A stretch of 5,843 bases of DNA from the NCBI GenBank assembly GCA_018334525.1, contig JAGXLT010000071.1, positions 1-5,843 of the forward strand, in the 5' to 3' direction. The first letter of the stretch is position 1; the number at the start of each line of letters is the position of its first letter. This DNA is from Gammaproteobacteria bacterium (lineage in GTDB: Bacteria; Pseudomonadota; Gammaproteobacteria; Nitrococcales; Nitrococcaceae). Position numbers and translations under genes: made by a program. Below, in pieces: positions 1-5,264 of the stretch. Below the pieces are notes generated by a model. It saw only the letters and a list, made by a program, of their open reading frames with translations, was not told the DNA's origin and did no database searches.

Positions 1-572
1 GCGTCAATAAACCGGCCTTCATCGCGAACCAGCATTTCATACCAGGCCAGCATATGATGGCCAAAGCTAACGGGCTGGGCTACCTGCAAATGGGTAAAGC
101 CCGGCATAATGGTGTCTGCCTCGCGCTCGGCTAAATCGACAAGACCCTGTTGGAAATGCTGCAGCAGCGCGGTGATGTCGTCGGTGGCCGCGCGCAGCCA
201 CAGCCGAATATCGGTGGCGATTTGGTCGTTGCGTGAGCGCCCGGTGTGCAGTCGCTTGCCTGCCTCGCCGATGCGCGCGGTCAGGCGCGCTTCGATATTC
301 ATGTGCACATCTTCCAGTGCCGGATCCCACGGGAACTGCCCTGCTTCGATTTCCTGCTCGATGGCCTCTAAGCCTTCGATAATCAAACGGGCATCGTCCT
401 GCGTTAGCACCCCGGCATTGGCCAGCATGCGTGCATGTGCCTGTGAGCCGCGAATATCCTCACGATACAGCCGGCGGTCGTAGTGTTCTGAAGCCGTGAA
501 CTGCGCAACAAACGCATCGGTGGCCTCGGTAAAACGCCCGCTCCACAGTCCTTTTTTATCTTTTTCGTTCAT
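1..572 (-). CDS. argH: Argininosuccinate lyase, N-terminal 190 residues (runs off the left edge)
   Basis: Cytosolic enzyme that splits argininosuccinate into arginine and fumarate, the last step of arginine synthesis; the family works as a homotetramer. The minus-strand reading frame is open from an ATG at 572-570 to the window edge. It shows the family signatures in order: SGRF near residue 11, EDVHMNIE at 87-94, HTGRSRNDQ at 109-117, and MPGFTHLQ at 156-163, whose His161 matches the conserved catalytic-region histidine of the superfamily. The usual length is about 460 residues, so roughly 40% is present; the serine-containing flexible loop lies outside. The start fits the short, variable N-terminus before the W-x-GRF motif in relatives. 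No convincing Shine-Dalgarno sequence precedes it. The upstream Vgb-like gene ends 13 bases away in the same direction, so readthrough is possible, but a promoter-like element also lies just before the ATG. Identity is near certain. Confidence 0.97.
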   Translation of the reverse strand, partial: MNEKDKKGLWSGRFTEATDAFVAQFTASEHYDRRLYREDIRGSQAHARMLANAGVLTQDDARLIIEGLEAIEQEIEAGQFPWDPALEDVHMNIEARLTARIGEAGKRLHTGRSRNDQIATDIRLWLRAATDDITALLQHFQQGLVDLAEREADTIMPGFTHLQVAQPVSFGHHMLAWYEMLVRDEGRFID

Positions 573-579
573 GGCCGAC

Positions 580-588
580 AGTATATCA
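580..588 (-). promoter_or_regulatory. Possible extended -10 promoter element for argH
   Basis: On the minus strand the bases TGATATACT form a TGn extension plus a hexamer matching TATAAT at five of six positions. The hexamer (585-580) ends seven bases before the argH ATG, so transcription would begin at or next to the start codon. No good -35 hexamer is visible at 16-18 bases, which extended -10 promoters can tolerate. The TGA is also the stop codon of the Vgb-like gene, so the match could be chance. A second hexamer, TATATT, lies about 15 bases further upstream and would give a short leader instead. Unproven. Confidence 0.3.
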
Positions 589-1554
589 GTCGTTTTTAAT
601 ATACCCGACCTTGTCGCTTTGCAGCTCGGTAAACCACACACGCCCATCGGGGCCGATGATGATTCGGTGTTGAACGGCGTTGCGTGTGGGCAGATTGTAG
701 GTTTTACGCGATCCGTCAGGAGCAATACGCTGAATAATGTCGGGGGTGTTGAATTGAATCCAAAGATTATCCTTATCATCAAAGACGGCACTGGCAAGCT
801 TGCCGTTTTCTACACCGGTCGGAAACTCCTCCACCTGACCATCGTGGGTAATGCGACCATAGGCATTACCACGCTCTTCAGTAAACCAGATTTGGGCATC
901 AGGGCCAGGGAAAACGGCAATCGGCCGCGCATTCTCTGTTGGCAGGTCAAAAAAGGTCAGTTGCCATTCGGCATCGATGCGGCCCAGTCGGCTGCCTTCA
1001 AGCTCCGTGAACCACATCGCCCCGTTTCTATCTGCCACGATGTAAATGGGAGTTGCCGGGATGTGGTCAAGGGGAACAAGCGTTGTTGTACCGCTGTTTG
1101 GATCGAAGCGACCGATTACATTACCGGTTTTACCTGTCCACCACAGCGAGTTATCAACACCGACGCCCAGCCCGTGTGGGCCTGCGCCGGGCGACGGAAT
1201 TTTATGGCGTGCCAAAATGCCGCCATCAGGCGCGATTTGGACAAGCTCATCGGTGAGCTGAAAGGTCACCCATAGCTGCCCGTTACGGTCAAACTTAAGC
1301 CCATGGGGGCCGGTATCGGGTGGCATATCAAATATTTGAACCTGTTCGCCGGAAGGGGCAATGCGAATCAGTCGGTGTTGCAGCATTTGGCTTACCCAGA
1401 TCGCGCCATCCGGTGCAGCGGCAAGCTCATGAGTGCTGCCAAGCTTATCGGGCAAATCAATTTCGGTAATGTCCTGCTGCCCATGCGCAGTTAAGAATGG
1501 AAAACCCAGCATAACGACGATGAGTAATGCCAGCGGGTTTGAGAAAAGCTTCAT
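586..1554 (-). CDS. Secreted seven-bladed beta-propeller protein, virginiamycin B lyase (Vgb)-like
   Basis: A 322-residue protein. Residues 1-25 look like a Sec signal peptide: Lys2, a hydrophobic stretch 8-22, then A-H-G before Gln26. It is therefore probably periplasmic or exported. The mature part has seven repeats of the DG-x-(I/L/V/M)-W-(F/V)-T type, with the tryptophans at 53, 95, 138, 181, 223, 265 and 307, spaced 42-43 residues: a complete seven-bladed propeller of the streptogramin lyase / NHL / SMP-30-like superfamily. GPHG loops occur at 82-85 and 125-128, and WFTE at 181-184, 223-226 and 307-310. True Vgb linearises streptogramin B antibiotics with Mg2+; most chromosomal relatives have no known substrate, and I do not assign one. 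The start has an AAGG ribosome binding site seven bases upstream. It lies just before argH in the same direction, in the place where Pseudomonas carries algZ. Fold is confident; activity is unknown. Confidence 0.85.
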   Translation of the reverse strand: MKLFSNPLALLIVVMLGFPFLTAHGQQDITEIDLPDKLGSTHELAAAPDGAIWVSQMLQHRLIRIAPSGEQVQIFDMPPDTGPHGLKFDRNGQLWVTFQLTDELVQIAPDGGILARHKIPSPGAGPHGLGVGVDNSLWWTGKTGNVIGRFDPNSGTTTLVPLDHIPATPIYIVADRNGAMWFTELEGSRLGRIDAEWQLTFFDLPTENARPIAVFPGPDAQIWFTEERGNAYGRITHDGQVEEFPTGVENGKLASAVFDDKDNLWIQFNTPDIIQRIAPDGSRKTYNLPTRNAVQHRIIIGPDGRVWFTELQSDKVGYIKND

Positions 1555-1578
1555 TACGGTACCTTTTTAATAATTTAC

Positions 1579-1598
1579 CCGACTTGTGAACCAGTCGG
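1579..1598. repeat. Perfect inverted repeat CCGACT-N8-AGTCGG in the divergent intergenic region
   Basis: Two perfect 6-base arms (1579-1584 and 1593-1598) are separated by eight bases; the equivalent positions are 14 bases apart. The repeat lies between the divergent Vgb-like and algR-like genes, 25 bases upstream of the former's start and about 80 upstream of the latter's. This is where an operator acting on both promoters would be expected. No T-run follows on either strand, so it does not look like a terminator. A dimeric regulator is one candidate to bind it; which one is not shown by the sequence. Confidence 0.4.
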
Positions 1599-1611
1599 CG
1601 TTACCAATCAT
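1584..1611 (+). promoter_or_regulatory. Weak candidate promoter for the algR-like gene
   Basis: TTGTGA (1584-1589) and AATCAT (1606-1611) each match the sigma-70 consensus at four of six positions and are separated by 16 bases. Transcription would start near 1618, giving a leader of about 60 bases. The element overlaps the inverted repeat at 1579-1598, so a protein bound there would block it. The match is poor and could be chance; it is listed because some promoter must lie in this 124-base gap. Confidence 0.2.
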
Positions 1612-1640
1612 CGCCTTCATCCATGCTCTGTTCTGCCGGC

Positions 1641-1663
1641 TGTTTGTGCCGGTACTGCAAACA
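1641..1663 (+). other. Possible hairpin just upstream of the algR ribosome binding site
   Basis: The arms TGTTTG (1641-1646) and CAAACA (1658-1663) are perfectly complementary across an 11-base loop, with two further G-U pairs possible inside. The structure ends three bases before the GGAGG at 1667-1671. It could affect ribosome access or transcript stability, but a 6-base AT-rich stem is modest and may be fortuitous. Confidence 0.25.
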
Positions 1664-1666
1664 CAT

Positions 1667-1671
1667 GGAGG
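1667..1671 (+). promoter_or_regulatory. Ribosome binding site that fixes the algR-like start
   Basis: GGAGG lies seven bases before the ATG at 1679. The same frame stays open upstream to a GTG at 1586, but that codon has no such site, and the extra 31 residues have no counterpart in AlgR, which begins directly with beta-strand 1 of the receiver fold. The ATG at 1679 is therefore the start. Confidence 0.85.
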
Positions 1672-1678
1672 CAGATCG

Positions 1679-2428
1679 ATGGATATTATCATTGCAAGTG
1701 AAAGTTTAAATGTTCGTCAGGCTTTGGTGCGGCAGCTGATGCCAAGCGCGGAAATTGCCGTGCAGGCTATGTTCAAGGATCCGGCGGAAATATGGGATTA
1801 CTGTCAGCAGCAGGTGGTTGATGTGGTTTTATTACATGCTGCAGCGGCAACAGGCGATTATCTGCAAACGGCAGTAGCGGTCAGTCAGCAACCGGGTGCA
1901 CCGGCGATTGTGTTTGTGGCAGAAGCTGAGGATCCGCTCATCAGTGTGTATCGACAGGCCGCACTGCCCTTCGTCTATCACCCCATGGAAACGGCGGATA
2001 TCGTGAATCGTCTGCGTCTGGCACGACCGATGTCGGACGCGCAGATCGAACGGTTGCAACCGGATGTGGAGGGCGGTGAGTCACGGGCACATTTACTGTG
2101 TCGTCGGCGCACCGGGCTGGGGCTGATACCCGTGTCGGCAGTGCGTTGCTTTGTGGCGGATCATAAGTACGTCACGGTCGAGCATGAGGCGGGTGAAGAT
2201 TTGATTGAAGATTCATTGGTCCAGCTGGAGGCAGAGTTCGGCGGGCGCTTTTTGCGGCTTCACCGCAGTGCGTTGGTGGCGCGGGATGCGCTACGCGGCA
2301 TAGAAAAAGACTTTGAAGGCCGTGCGCACGCGCTGGTGGATGGAACGCATCAGCGTTTACCGATCAGTCGGCGGCAGTTACCGCGGGTAAGGCGCTGGTT
2401 AAAGGACACCGCATCGCCACCGCATTAG
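1679..2428 (+). CDS. algR: AlgR-like LytTR transcriptional regulator with a degenerate receiver domain
   Basis: A 249-residue cytoplasmic DNA-binding regulator. The C-terminal LytTR domain (about 136-245) closely resembles Pseudomonas AlgR: the stretch around ADHKYVT (160-166), HEAGE (169-173) and LHRSALVAR (194-202) is nearly collinear with it. The N-terminal 115 residues still fit the receiver layout (hydrophobic strands at 2-6, 47-52 and 76-80), but the chemistry is gone. The acidic pair is Ser7-Glu8, the phospho-acceptor aspartate is His53 after VVLL, the switch Thr is Ala81, and the lysine before the conserved proline is His101 (Y-H-P). It should not accept phosphate in the usual way. 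AlgR in Pseudomonas controls alginate and type IV pili with the kinase AlgZ/FimS; that gene is absent from its usual place here. The position before hemC matches the conserved order. The gene symbol is by homology and synteny; its regulon is unknown. Confidence 0.88.
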   Translation: MDIIIASESLNVRQALVRQLMPSAEIAVQAMFKDPAEIWDYCQQQVVDVVLLHAAAATGDYLQTAVAVSQQPGAPAIVFVAEAEDPLISVYRQAALPFVYHPMETADIVNRLRLARPMSDAQIERLQPDVEGGESRAHLLCRRRTGLGLIPVSAVRCFVADHKYVTVEHEAGEDLIEDSLVQLEAEFGGRFLRLHRSALVARDALRGIEKDFEGRAHALVDGTHQRLPISRRQLPRVRRWLKDTASPPH

Positions 2429-2439
2429 CGGCATTTATT

Positions 2440-2467
2440 TTGCTCAGGGCGCATCAGGCGGTATGGT
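2440..2467 (+). promoter_or_regulatory. Weak candidate promoter for the hemCDXY operon
   Basis: TTGCTC (2440-2445) and TATGGT (2462-2467) match the sigma-70 consensus at three and four of six positions with a 16-base spacer, and would give a leader of about 25 bases before hemC. The algR-hemC gap is 70 bases, larger than the other gaps in this run, so separate transcription of the hem genes is plausible. Readthrough from algR is equally possible. Confidence 0.22.
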
Positions 2468-2487
2468 TTGCCCACATAGCCACCGCC
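2457..2487 (+). other. Possible hairpin abutting the hemC ribosome binding site
   Basis: GGCGGT (2457-2462) pairs perfectly with ACCGCC (2482-2487). After a 2-base bulge a further GG/CC pairing is possible, leaving a 13-base loop. The 3' arm ends directly against the weak GAGAG ribosome binding site (2488-2492) of hemC. The structure could influence initiation, but no T-run follows, so it is not an intrinsic terminator. It may be coincidence in GC-rich DNA. Confidence 0.3.
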
Positions 2488-2498
2488 GAGAGCCCTGA

Positions 2499-3428
2499 AT
2501 GTCTAAACTGACAACGATTAAAATTGCAACGCGTCGCAGCCCGCTTGCCATGTGGCAGGCGGAGCATGTCGCAGCCCGCCTGAAGCACCTGCATTCTGGA
2601 TTAACAGTTGAATTAGTCGGGATGTCGACCCGCGGGGATGAGATTACCGATCGCCCTCTGATGGCCGTTGGCGGCAAGGCGTTATTTGTTAAGGCGTTAG
2701 AAGAAGGCATGCTGGCCGGTCATGCCGATATTGCTGTGCATTCTATGAAAGATGTGCCGGCGGTGGTGCCCGATGCCTTTCGCTTACCGGTAATTTTGGA
2801 TCGTGACGACCCGCGTGATGCGTTTGTTTCCGAAAAATATGACACGGTGGGTGCGTTGCCTGCCGGGGCGCGTGTGGGCACTGCCAGCCTGCGCCGCGAG
2901 TGTCAGCTGCGGGCACGCCGGCCTGATTTACAGGTGGAGTCGCTGCGCGGCAATGTGCAAACGCGGCTCAGCAAGCTTGAGTCAGGCGAATTCGATGCGA
3001 TTATTCTGGCGGCCTCCGGCCTGAAACGTCTAGGCATGGCTGATCGGATTCGTGCGGAGATGCCGCCGGAAGAAAGCCTGCCGGCAGTGGGCCAGGGTGC
3101 CCTGGGTATTGAATGCCGTGCTGAAGATGACACGGTGATGGAACTGTTGGCCGGGCTGAATGACCCGGATACACACGATCGAGTGATCGCCGAGCGCGCG
3201 GTTAATGCCCGGCTCGAGGGGAGCTGTCATGTGCCGTTGGCCGCTTATGCCGAGTTGCAGGGGCAAAACGATTTATGGCTTCGGGCGCTGGTGGCCAGCC
3301 GTGATGGAACGCAGGTCTTACGTGCAGAACAGCGGGGCAGCCGCCGCGATGGCGAAGCAATCGGCGAGGCTGTAGCGCAGGCGCTACTCGCCCAGGGTGC
3401 CGCCGAGCTCCTCGCTGCGGTGGAGTAA
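2499..3428 (+). CDS. hemC: Porphobilinogen deaminase (hydroxymethylbilane synthase)
   Basis: Cytosolic enzyme that joins four porphobilinogen molecules into the linear tetrapyrrole hydroxymethylbilane, using a covalently bound dipyrromethane cofactor. At 309 residues it has the usual family length. Visible signatures are [14 protein letters not shown] (9-22), STRGDE (43-48), the active-site segment HSMKDVP (81-87) with catalytic Asp85, TASLRR (128-133), [10 protein letters not shown] (148-157), [10 protein letters not shown] (196-205), and LEGSCHVPL (239-247), where Cys243 is the cofactor attachment cysteine. All key residues are present, so the enzyme looks functional. The ATG at 2499 agrees with the normal family N-terminus; the ribosome binding site is weak (GAGAG, six bases away). 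It is the first gene of the hemCDXY run, and its product is the substrate of the next gene's enzyme. Confidence 0.98.
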   Translation: MSKLTTIKIATRRSPLAMWQAEHVAARLKHLHSGLTVELVGMSTRGDEITDRPLMAVGGKALFVKALEEGMLAGHADIAVHSMKDVPAVVPDAFRLPVILDRDDPRDAFVSEKYDTVGALPAGARVGTASLRRECQLRARRPDLQVESLRGNVQTRLSKLESGEFDAIILAASGLKRLGMADRIRAEMPPEESLPAVGQGALGIECRAEDDTVMELLAGLNDPDTHDRVIAERAVNARLEGSCHVPLAAYAELQGQNDLWLRALVASRDGTQVLRAEQRGSRRDGEAIGEAVAQALLAQGAAELLAAVE

Positions 3429-3432
3429 GACG

Positions 3433-4185
3433 GTGAGCTTTCCTTTGGATGGCCGACGGGTGCTGCTAACGCGCCCTGCCGGTTACGGTGACAGTCTTAA
3501 ACTGGCGTTAAGGAAGGCTGGCGCGCAGGTGCTCCATCGCCCCACGCTGGCCCTTGTGCCGAATCAGGCACCGCTGCCGGCGCTAGATTCGCCCCCCGAC
3601 TGGATTGTTTTTGTCAGTCCTTTTGCCGTGACCACAGGCTGGCCGCGTTTGCCGTCAGCCTGGCAACAAGCGGCGCGCCTGGCGGCCGTTGGGCCCGGTA
3701 GCGCCAGTGCCATCACCGCCCGGGGGGTAACATCTGTGATTGCCCCAGAGCACGGTGGTGGTGCGAATGATTTGCTGGCCCTGCCCGATTTTAATCCTCA
3801 AGCTGGGCAGACGGTGTTGATTGTCTGTGGCAAAAAAGGACGGCAGCAGCTGCAGCAAACGCTGCGTTCGTGGGGCATTCATGTGGTGGAAGCGGTGGTT
3901 TACGATCGACAACCCGCCGCTGAGCAGTTAGTCATTCCTGAGGAATGGCAGCAAAATGCGCTGGATTTTTTGATTGTAACGAGCGCTGCGGGATTGGAAT
4001 ATTTACTCGGCATGGCAGGGCCATCCGCGCTACAGTGGCTTAAACAGAGCCGTTTGGTTACGGTAAGTGAACGGCTGGCGCAGGCCGCGCTGATGGCGGG
4101 TTTTACAGATCCGCTGGTTGCCGCCGGTGCTGATGATGCCGCCTTGCTGGCGGTGCTGTCTGCCAGCCCAGGGAGTAGGAAATGA
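3433..4185 (+). CDS. hemD: Uroporphyrinogen-III synthase
   Basis: Cytosolic enzyme that closes hydroxymethylbilane into uroporphyrinogen III with inversion of ring D, the branch point to heme, siroheme and cobalamin. The protein is 250 residues, the usual length. This family is poorly conserved, but the marks are visible: LLTRPAG (11-17), the WIVFVSPFAV strand-loop (57-66), AVGPGSASA (85-93), VVYDRQP (155-161), VTSAAGLEYL (182-191) and VTVSERLAQAA (209-219). The loop normally read as RGxxGR is C132-GKKGR here. I chose the GTG at 3433: GGAG lies seven bases upstream, and the protein then begins like its relatives. An in-frame ATG at 3397 would lie inside hemC. The gap after hemC is four bases, and the stop overlaps the start of hemX, so translation is probably coupled. 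Identity rests on motifs plus position. Confidence 0.95.
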   Translation: MSFPLDGRRVLLTRPAGYGDSLKLALRKAGAQVLHRPTLALVPNQAPLPALDSPPDWIVFVSPFAVTTGWPRLPSAWQQAARLAAVGPGSASAITARGVTSVIAPEHGGGANDLLALPDFNPQAGQTVLIVCGKKGRQQLQQTLRSWGIHVVEAVVYDRQPAAEQLVIPEEWQQNALDFLIVTSAAGLEYLLGMAGPSALQWLKQSRLVTVSERLAQAALMAGFTDPLVAAGADDAALLAVLSASPGSRK

Positions 4186-5264
4186 CCGATAAAAAAGACC
4201 TTGAAGCGGAACCAACCCCGGAAGCCCCGGAAACGCCGGATACTTCGGATACCCCGGAACCTTCAGATGCGGTGGCTACCCCGGCAAAATCAGGTCGTGT
4301 TTGGCCATTGATAATATTGATTTTAATCATTCTGCTGGCTGCCGCTGCTGGCGGCGCCGGATGGGTTTTTGACCAGCGCTTAAAAGAGCAGGCCGCCGTG
4401 CAACAAAACCTGGTGTCTGACGTGCAGCAGCAGTTAGGCGAGATGGCGGGCCGGGTCACGGTGTTAAATCAGGCGCTGGAGTCACGGCTTGAGGGTGTGG
4501 CAAGGCTTGAAAACCGTGTGAATGACTTGCGTGATGCGATTAGCCGTCGGGCAGAAGAGGCTGAAGAAACGAACTGGCAGGAGGCAGAGGCCGCATGGCT
4601 GGCGCGACTGGCTATTCATCGCCTGCGTTTTAATGCGGACTATGAAGGGTCACTGGAGGCGTTAAAAGCAGCCGATGCGCTCCTGGCGGAACTGGGTGGC
4701 GCGGGCATTGATGGCCGTGCAGCCATTGCTGAGGCGGTTGATCGGCTGCTGCAGGCTGATCGCCCAGAAACGCCACTGATTACTCAGGGCTTAACGGCAT
4801 TGTCTGAGCGGTTGGATGAACTGCCGCTGGCGCAGGATGTTGCGTCGGCAGCCGGCAGCGCTGAGCCACTCACTGACACAGCGCCGGCACCCACGGGTGT
4901 ATGGGAGCGGGTTCAGCGTGCATGGGATCGGTTGGTAGCGGGTTTGGAAGGGCTGGTTGTTGTTAGCCGGGAGCGAACCGTCGTGCCTTTGCCGGATCCG
5001 GAGGAGCGGTTTTTACTGCAGCAGAATCTGCAATTAAAAGCGGAGTCGGCTCGGCTTGCCGCATTAATGGGTGATGCCCAAAGTTATGATGCCGCGTTGG
5101 AGCAGATTGATGGCTGGGTGGATGCGTACTTCGATACCGTAGCGCCGGAGGTGGTTGATGTGCGTGAGCGCATTGCCGAGTTGCGCGAGCGGGTGGTTGT
5201 TGCTGAACAGCCTGATATTCAAGCGCCGTTACAACGCCTTGTTAATGCGATAGGAGAGGAATGA
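4182..5264 (+). CDS. hemX: HemX-like inner-membrane protein
   Basis: A 360-residue protein with one membrane helix. The N-terminal tail (1-39) is acidic and proline-rich, with six tripeptide repeats at 12-29. Residues 41-62 form a hydrophobic, Gly/Ala-rich transmembrane segment. A coiled-coil-like region follows (about 65-130, many Gln, Glu and Arg), then a mostly helical C-terminal domain containing LQLKAESARLAALMGD (283-298), typical of the HemX family. The large domain is probably periplasmic. Databases often call this family uroporphyrinogen-III C-methyltransferase, but no SAM-binding methyltransferase motif is present, so that name should not be carried over. The precise role is unsettled; the constant company of hemC, hemD and hemY suggests organising or supporting tetrapyrrole synthesis at the membrane. 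ATGA overlaps the hemD stop, with GGAG six bases before the ATG. Confidence 0.9.
   Translation: MTDKKDLEAEPTPEAPETPDTSDTPEPSDAVATPAKSGRVWPLIILILIILLAAAAGGAGWVFDQRLKEQAAVQQNLVSDVQQQLGEMAGRVTVLNQALESRLEGVARLENRVNDLRDAISRRAEEAEETNWQEAEAAWLARLAIHRLRFNADYEGSLEALKAADALLAELGGAGIDGRAAIAEAVDRLLQADRPETPLITQGLTALSERLDELPLAQDVASAAGSAEPLTDTAPAPTGVWERVQRAWDRLVAGLEGLVVVSRERTVVPLPDPEERFLLQQNLQLKAESARLAALMGDAQSYDAALEQIDGWVDAYFDTVAPEVVDVRERIAELRERVVVAEQPDIQAPLQRLVNAIGEE
4215..4268 (+). repeat. Six tandem 9-base units encoding (T/A/P)-(P/S)-(E/D) in the HemX tail
   Basis: Six consecutive 9-base units of the general form nCnCCGGA(A/T), with some divergence, encode TPE-APE-TPD-TSD-TPE-PSD at residues 12-29, just before the membrane helix. 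Each unit is in frame, so gain or loss would change tail length without breaking the gene. The acidic tail is predicted to lie on the cytoplasmic side of the helix. Confidence 0.7.

Noticed and set aside
109..483. A 124-codon plus-strand open frame antisense to argH
   Set aside because: The minus strand here encodes unmistakable argininosuccinate lyase motifs; the antisense product is Ser/Arg-rich with no family likeness.
496..1275. A 259-codon plus-strand open frame antisense to the Vgb-like gene
   Set aside because: It lies entirely over the strongly supported propeller gene and the start of argH, shows no recognisable domain, and has no good ribosome binding site. It is a shadow of the opposite strand's codon pattern.
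1586..1678. A 31-residue N-terminal extension of the regulator from a GTG, with a hydrophobic stretch
   Set aside because: The GTG has no ribosome binding site, whereas the ATG at 1679 has GGAGG at seven bases. AlgR proteins begin at the receiver strand, so the extension is not real.
2420..2441. A CCGC-ATTA-GCGG hairpin over the algR stop followed by a T-rich stretch, as a terminator
   Set aside because: The stem is only four base pairs and the following tract is interrupted and short; too weak to call a terminator.
3397..3432. Upstream ATG start for hemD inside hemC
   Set aside because: It would add 12 residues with no counterpart in the family, and the GTG at 3433 has a well-placed GGAG.
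4103..4459. A minus-strand open frame with a Ser-Gly-Val repeat
   Set aside because: The repeat is the complement of the in-frame tripeptide repeat in the HemX tail; the frame spans the hemD-hemX junction antisense and has no other support.
4182..5264. Naming the HemX-like protein uroporphyrinogen-III methyltransferase
   Set aside because: No SAM-binding or SUMT motif is visible; the layout is an acidic tail, one membrane helix and a coiled-coil domain.
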